Shown: piece after piece, positions 6,153 through 8,455 of the stretch
How positions within the stretch are numbered: position 1 is the stretch's first letter
Layout: each line of letters begins with the position of its first letter
Origin: Alphaproteobacteria bacterium
GTDB lineage: Bacteria; Pseudomonadota; Alphaproteobacteria; UBA6615
Length of the DNA stretch: 8,455 bases
Direction of reading: 5' to 3'
Assembly: GCA_029243445.1 (NCBI GenBank)
Contig: JAQWSA010000001.1
Coordinates: 1-8,455 of the forward strand
Program-made: the position numbers and the translations under genes
Notes under the pieces: model-generated
Database searches by the model: none
What the model was told of the DNA's origin: nothing
The model's input: the letters and a program-made list of their open reading frames with translations, nothing else

Positions 6153-7388
6153 CTAATCAAATGTTTTAACTAAGTGATCTCTAAATGTCCAAATAAGTAA
6201 TATTCCACTTGCAATCACATAGATGATACATCCCAAAGATAGAGTTTCAATTGACACTTCTTGGTCTAATAAAAGTCCAAAAACTGCAGGTGATGTTGCT
6301 GACGTCAAAGCAACCATTGCTGCTACCGCTGAACGAATGGAACCCAGGTGCATAACCCCATAAAGCTCAGGCCATAACGACCCCATGACCGGCATTAATA
6401 TGCCAATACTAATCCCCATAAAACTCAAATATATGTACGGAATAAAATATGCATCAGATACTGTAATGGCGATGAGAGTTACTATTAGAGGCATTTGCAT
6501 AATAGGTAAAAAAACAATGCTCCCGTATCTATCAATTAATGACCCCATACATAGTGAAGTAAGCACCTTAAAAATTGCAAAAAATATGAAAGCGCTAGCT
6601 AATAACTCTAATGGCCAACCTTTTGATTCAGCCACATGTATCTGATGAAAAAATAAACCGGTACAAATAAATGAAAATGATAAGACAACGGATGAAATTA
6701 CATAGAAACGGAAATCTTTTAAAACCTCTGACCTTGACCAGTGTCGCTTAGTATTTTTTTGATAATTTGGCCTTACAGAAATTCTACCTAGATAAGCCTG
6801 ATGACGCTCACTATAGTCACGCATTAAATGTGGAAGAAAAATAACTAGTATCAGAGTTATAGTTATAGCCGCTAAATACCAAGACTCGCGCCATCCAAAT
6901 TCAACTATAAGCATTAGAATAAATACTGGTAGAATTGCTTCTCCAAATGACTGCCCCATTGCAGATATACTAACGGCTTTTCCTCTATCAGAATCAAAAT
7001 ATCGTCCCATACTCGTGGTGGAGATGTGCATCAACAAACCCTGCCCAGTTAATCGAGCAAGGTATAAGCCAATTACCAGAATAATAATTCCCGGCGCTGA
7101 AGCAATCATTAACATTGAAAGAACCAACCCTATGCACACTGCCAAGGTATACCAACGAAGATCAACCCTATCAATCACACGCCCAAGCCAAATTATGGTC
7201 ACAGCACTAGCAATTGTGGCCAAAGCAAACCAAGATCCAAAACCACCGTGACTCAAGCCAAACTCAGAGCGAATATTAGCACCTGACAATGCAATATAAA
7301 AAGTTTGGCCAAAACTGGCAGAAAATGACATGGTAAATCCAAAGCCAACAAATCGCCAATTTTTTTTCAAAAACAGAAGGTAGCTCAT
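6153..7388 (-). CDS. Major facilitator superfamily (MFS) transporter
   Basis: This 411-residue inner-membrane protein has the length and hydrophobicity pattern of a 12-helix MFS carrier in two halves. Helix 1 starts near residue 13. The loop between helices 2 and 3 carries a motif-A relative, GRVIDRVDLRW (69-79), and the matching C-half loop carries GSLIDRYGS (282-290). A conserved-looking segment, MGRYFDSDRGKAVSISAMGQ (127-146), and the basic central loop (about 189-225) resemble the oxalate/monocarboxylate-like carriers common in proteobacterial catabolic clusters, but the substrate cannot be read. The ATG has only a weak GGA eight bases upstream. It is first in a probable operon with the CocE-type hydrolase and divergent from the dehydrogenase gene, sharing a 97-base control region. 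It is more likely an importer than a drug pump given this context, by inference. Confidence 0.9.
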   Translation of the reverse strand: MSYLLFLKKNWRFVGFGFTMSFSASFGQTFYIALSGANIRSEFGLSHGGFGSWFALATIASAVTIIWLGRVIDRVDLRWYTLAVCIGLVLSMLMIASAPGIIILVIGLYLARLTGQGLLMHISTTSMGRYFDSDRGKAVSISAMGQSFGEAILPVFILMLIVEFGWRESWYLAAITITLILVIFLPHLMRDYSERHQAYLGRISVRPNYQKNTKRHWSRSEVLKDFRFYVISSVVLSFSFICTGLFFHQIHVAESKGWPLELLASAFIFFAIFKVLTSLCMGSLIDRYGSIVFLPIMQMPLIVTLIAITVSDAYFIPYIYLSFMGISIGILMPVMGSLWPELYGVMHLGSIRSAVAAMVALTSATSPAVFGLLLDQEVSIETLSLGCIIYVIASGILLIWTFRDHLVKTFD

Positions 7389-7444
7389 CTATATATCCAA
7401 TTGATTAATCACAGATTCGCAAAAAAATAATGGTGTGATTGGTA

Positions 7445-7453
7445 TGGTATAAA
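7445..7453 (+). promoter_or_regulatory. Possible extended -10 promoter of the dehydrogenase gene
   Basis: TGGTATAAA contains a TGn extension before TATAAA, a five-of-six match to the -10 consensus. No good -35 box is found at the expected distance, which extended -10 promoters can tolerate. Transcription would begin near 7460, about 26 nt before the ATG. The same 97-base gap holds a 10-bp palindrome, TGATTAATCA, at 7402-7411, near the divergent transporter start. Confidence 0.35.
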
Positions 7454-7470
7454 CACGTAAATCAATAAAA

Positions 7471-7477
7471 AGGGAAG
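7471..7477 (+). promoter_or_regulatory. Ribosome binding site of the dehydrogenase gene
   Basis: AGGGAAG lies eight bases before the ATG at 7486. It is the strongest Shine-Dalgarno match in the right half of the window and supports the chosen start. Confidence 0.75.
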
Positions 7478-7485
7478 TAATAAAA

Positions 7486-8373
7486 ATGAATCAGAATATA
7501 GGTATAGTTGGATTGGGTATAATGGGTTCAGCCATTTCAGGTAATTTTATCAAAGCGGGCTATAAGGTAATTGGTTTCGACATAGATTCGCAGCGTTGCG
7601 ATGAACTGGCTGATAAAGGCGGGGTAGTTGTTAGTTCTCCAGGCGAAGTTGCGACGAATTCTGATATTATATTGACATCACTTCCAAGTAGCGCAGCTCT
7701 AAACCAAGTTATATCTGGCAAAGATGGTATTGCAGCTGCAGGCAATACAAATGCCCCAGTAATGGAGTGCAGTACTTTGCCAATACAAGATAAGCAGTTA
7801 AATTATGACAAGTTGGCCGATAATGGAATTATCCTTTTGGATACACCTCTTAGTGGAACTGGTGCGCAGGCTATCACTAAGGACCTTGCTGTATATTTAA
7901 GTGGCGATGAAGCAGCCTCAAATATTTGTTCTAAAATAATAGAAGGCTTTGCACGGGCTCACTACTATGTTGGTGAGTTTGGAAATGGCAGTAGAATGAA
8001 GTATGTAGCCAACCATCTTGTAGCTATACACAATGTTGCAGCCGCCGAGGCTCTAGTATTAGGCATGAAAGCCGGCCTTGACGCTCAAACTATTTTTGAC
8101 GTCATAGCTGATAGTGCAGGTACATCACGAATGTTCGAAATACGGGGACCAATGATGGTAGCAAATAATTATGATGAAGCAACAATGAAAATTAGAACCT
8201 GGCAAAAAGATATGGGAATTATTGCTGACTTTGCGAAATCACTGGACTGTCCAACACCACTATTTAGTACCACGGCAGATTTGTATACCTCTGGTATGGC
8301 TCAAGGAAGAGCAGATCAAGACACAGGATCAGTTTGTGCCGTCTTAGGTGAGATGGCTCGTCTTAAACGTTAA
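7486..8373 (+). CDS. NAD(P)-dependent beta-hydroxyacid dehydrogenase, 3-hydroxyisobutyrate dehydrogenase family
   Basis: At 295 residues this is the normal length of the family that oxidises 3-hydroxyisobutyrate, tartronate semialdehyde (in reverse), L-threonate and related beta-hydroxyacids. The N-terminal Rossmann domain opens with IGIVGLGIMG (5-14); an acidic Asp32 at the end of the second strand points to NAD rather than NADP. The substrate element DTPLSGTGAQA (119-129) has Thr where many members have a second Gly. The catalytic lysine is most likely Lys172 in GNGSRMKYVAN (166-176), with Asn176 four residues on. The C-terminal helical domain contains WQKDMGI (239-245) and ends GSVCAVLGEMARLKR. 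The gene is divergent from the transporter and hydrolase genes, so it may act on the alcohol or hydroxyacid they release. The exact substrate is unknown; GarR-like or LtnD-like activity is equally possible. Confidence 0.9.
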   Translation: MNQNIGIVGLGIMGSAISGNFIKAGYKVIGFDIDSQRCDELADKGGVVVSSPGEVATNSDIILTSLPSSAALNQVISGKDGIAAAGNTNAPVMECSTLPIQDKQLNYDKLADNGIILLDTPLSGTGAQAITKDLAVYLSGDEAASNICSKIIEGFARAHYYVGEFGNGSRMKYVANHLVAIHNVAAAEALVLGMKAGLDAQTIFDVIADSAGTSRMFEIRGPMMVANNYDEATMKIRTWQKDMGIIADFAKSLDCPTPLFSTTADLYTSGMAQGRADQDTGSVCAVLGEMARLKR

Positions 8374-8428
8374 GAACTTATATTTTCATAACCAGTTCCT
8401 TCAACGACCAATAATTAAGGCCAACAAT

Positions 8429-8455
8429 ATGCATGATGAATTTGAAAAAATATTA
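8429..8455 (+). CDS. Possible 5' end of a further gene, cut by the window edge
   Basis: TAAGG (8416-8420) lies eight bases before an ATG at 8429, and the frame stays open to the window edge (MHDEFEKIL). It starts 55 bases after the dehydrogenase stop on the same strand, so it could be the next gene of that operon. ATG codons at 8433 and 8436 in another frame (MMNLKKY) are alternatives but are less well spaced from the ribosome binding site. Nothing can be said about function from nine residues. Confidence 0.4.

Noticed and set aside
8374..8398. GAACT / AGTTC inverted repeat after the dehydrogenase stop
   Set aside because: The stem is only 5 bp and has no following T tract, so it does not support a terminator; transcription may continue into the next gene.

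Overview
The window looks like an ordinary chromosomal segment of an AT-rich bacterium. I would guess a free-living, possibly marine alphaproteobacterium: the RecX protein has the lysine/arginine-rich form and separation from recA seen there, and the MFS, CocE-type hydrolase and 3-hydroxyisobutyrate-dehydrogenase-type genes recall catabolic loci in that class. This placement is an inference from protein style, not a database result. Genes are tightly packed. There is no rRNA, tRNA, CRISPR array, insertion sequence or phage gene.

Left part (1-2464): two paralogous ABC-2 permease genes lie on the minus strand and overlap by one base, forming the membrane half of an export system. Its ATPase is not in the window. 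Divergent from them is recX on the plus strand. The short gap between them holds a perfect 20-bp palindrome (1727-1746) and a good sigma70-like recX promoter (1755-1784). The promoter supports an ATG start at 1815 rather than an upstream TTG.

Middle part (2465-4290): a five-helix MscS-family channel gene on the minus strand is divergent from a small CspA-family cold-shock gene on the plus strand. The cold-shock gene has a candidate promoter, a leader of about 140 nt that can fold, a strong ribosome binding site and a clear intrinsic terminator. It is probably a single-gene transcript controlled by its leader.

Right part (4291-8455): on the minus strand, an MFS transporter is followed by a CocE/NonD-type serine hydrolase, probably one operon. 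Divergent from it is an NAD-dependent beta-hydroxyacid dehydrogenase. Together they could form a small uptake-hydrolysis-oxidation module for an unidentified ester, amide or hydroxyacid. At the right edge, a well-placed Shine-Dalgarno sequence and ATG suggest the first nine codons of another plus-strand gene.

I found no convincing undescribed system. The items most worth a second look are the palindrome between the permease operon and recX, the cold-shock leader, the hydrolase that lacks the usual catalytic aspartate, and the transporter-hydrolase-dehydrogenase cluster.
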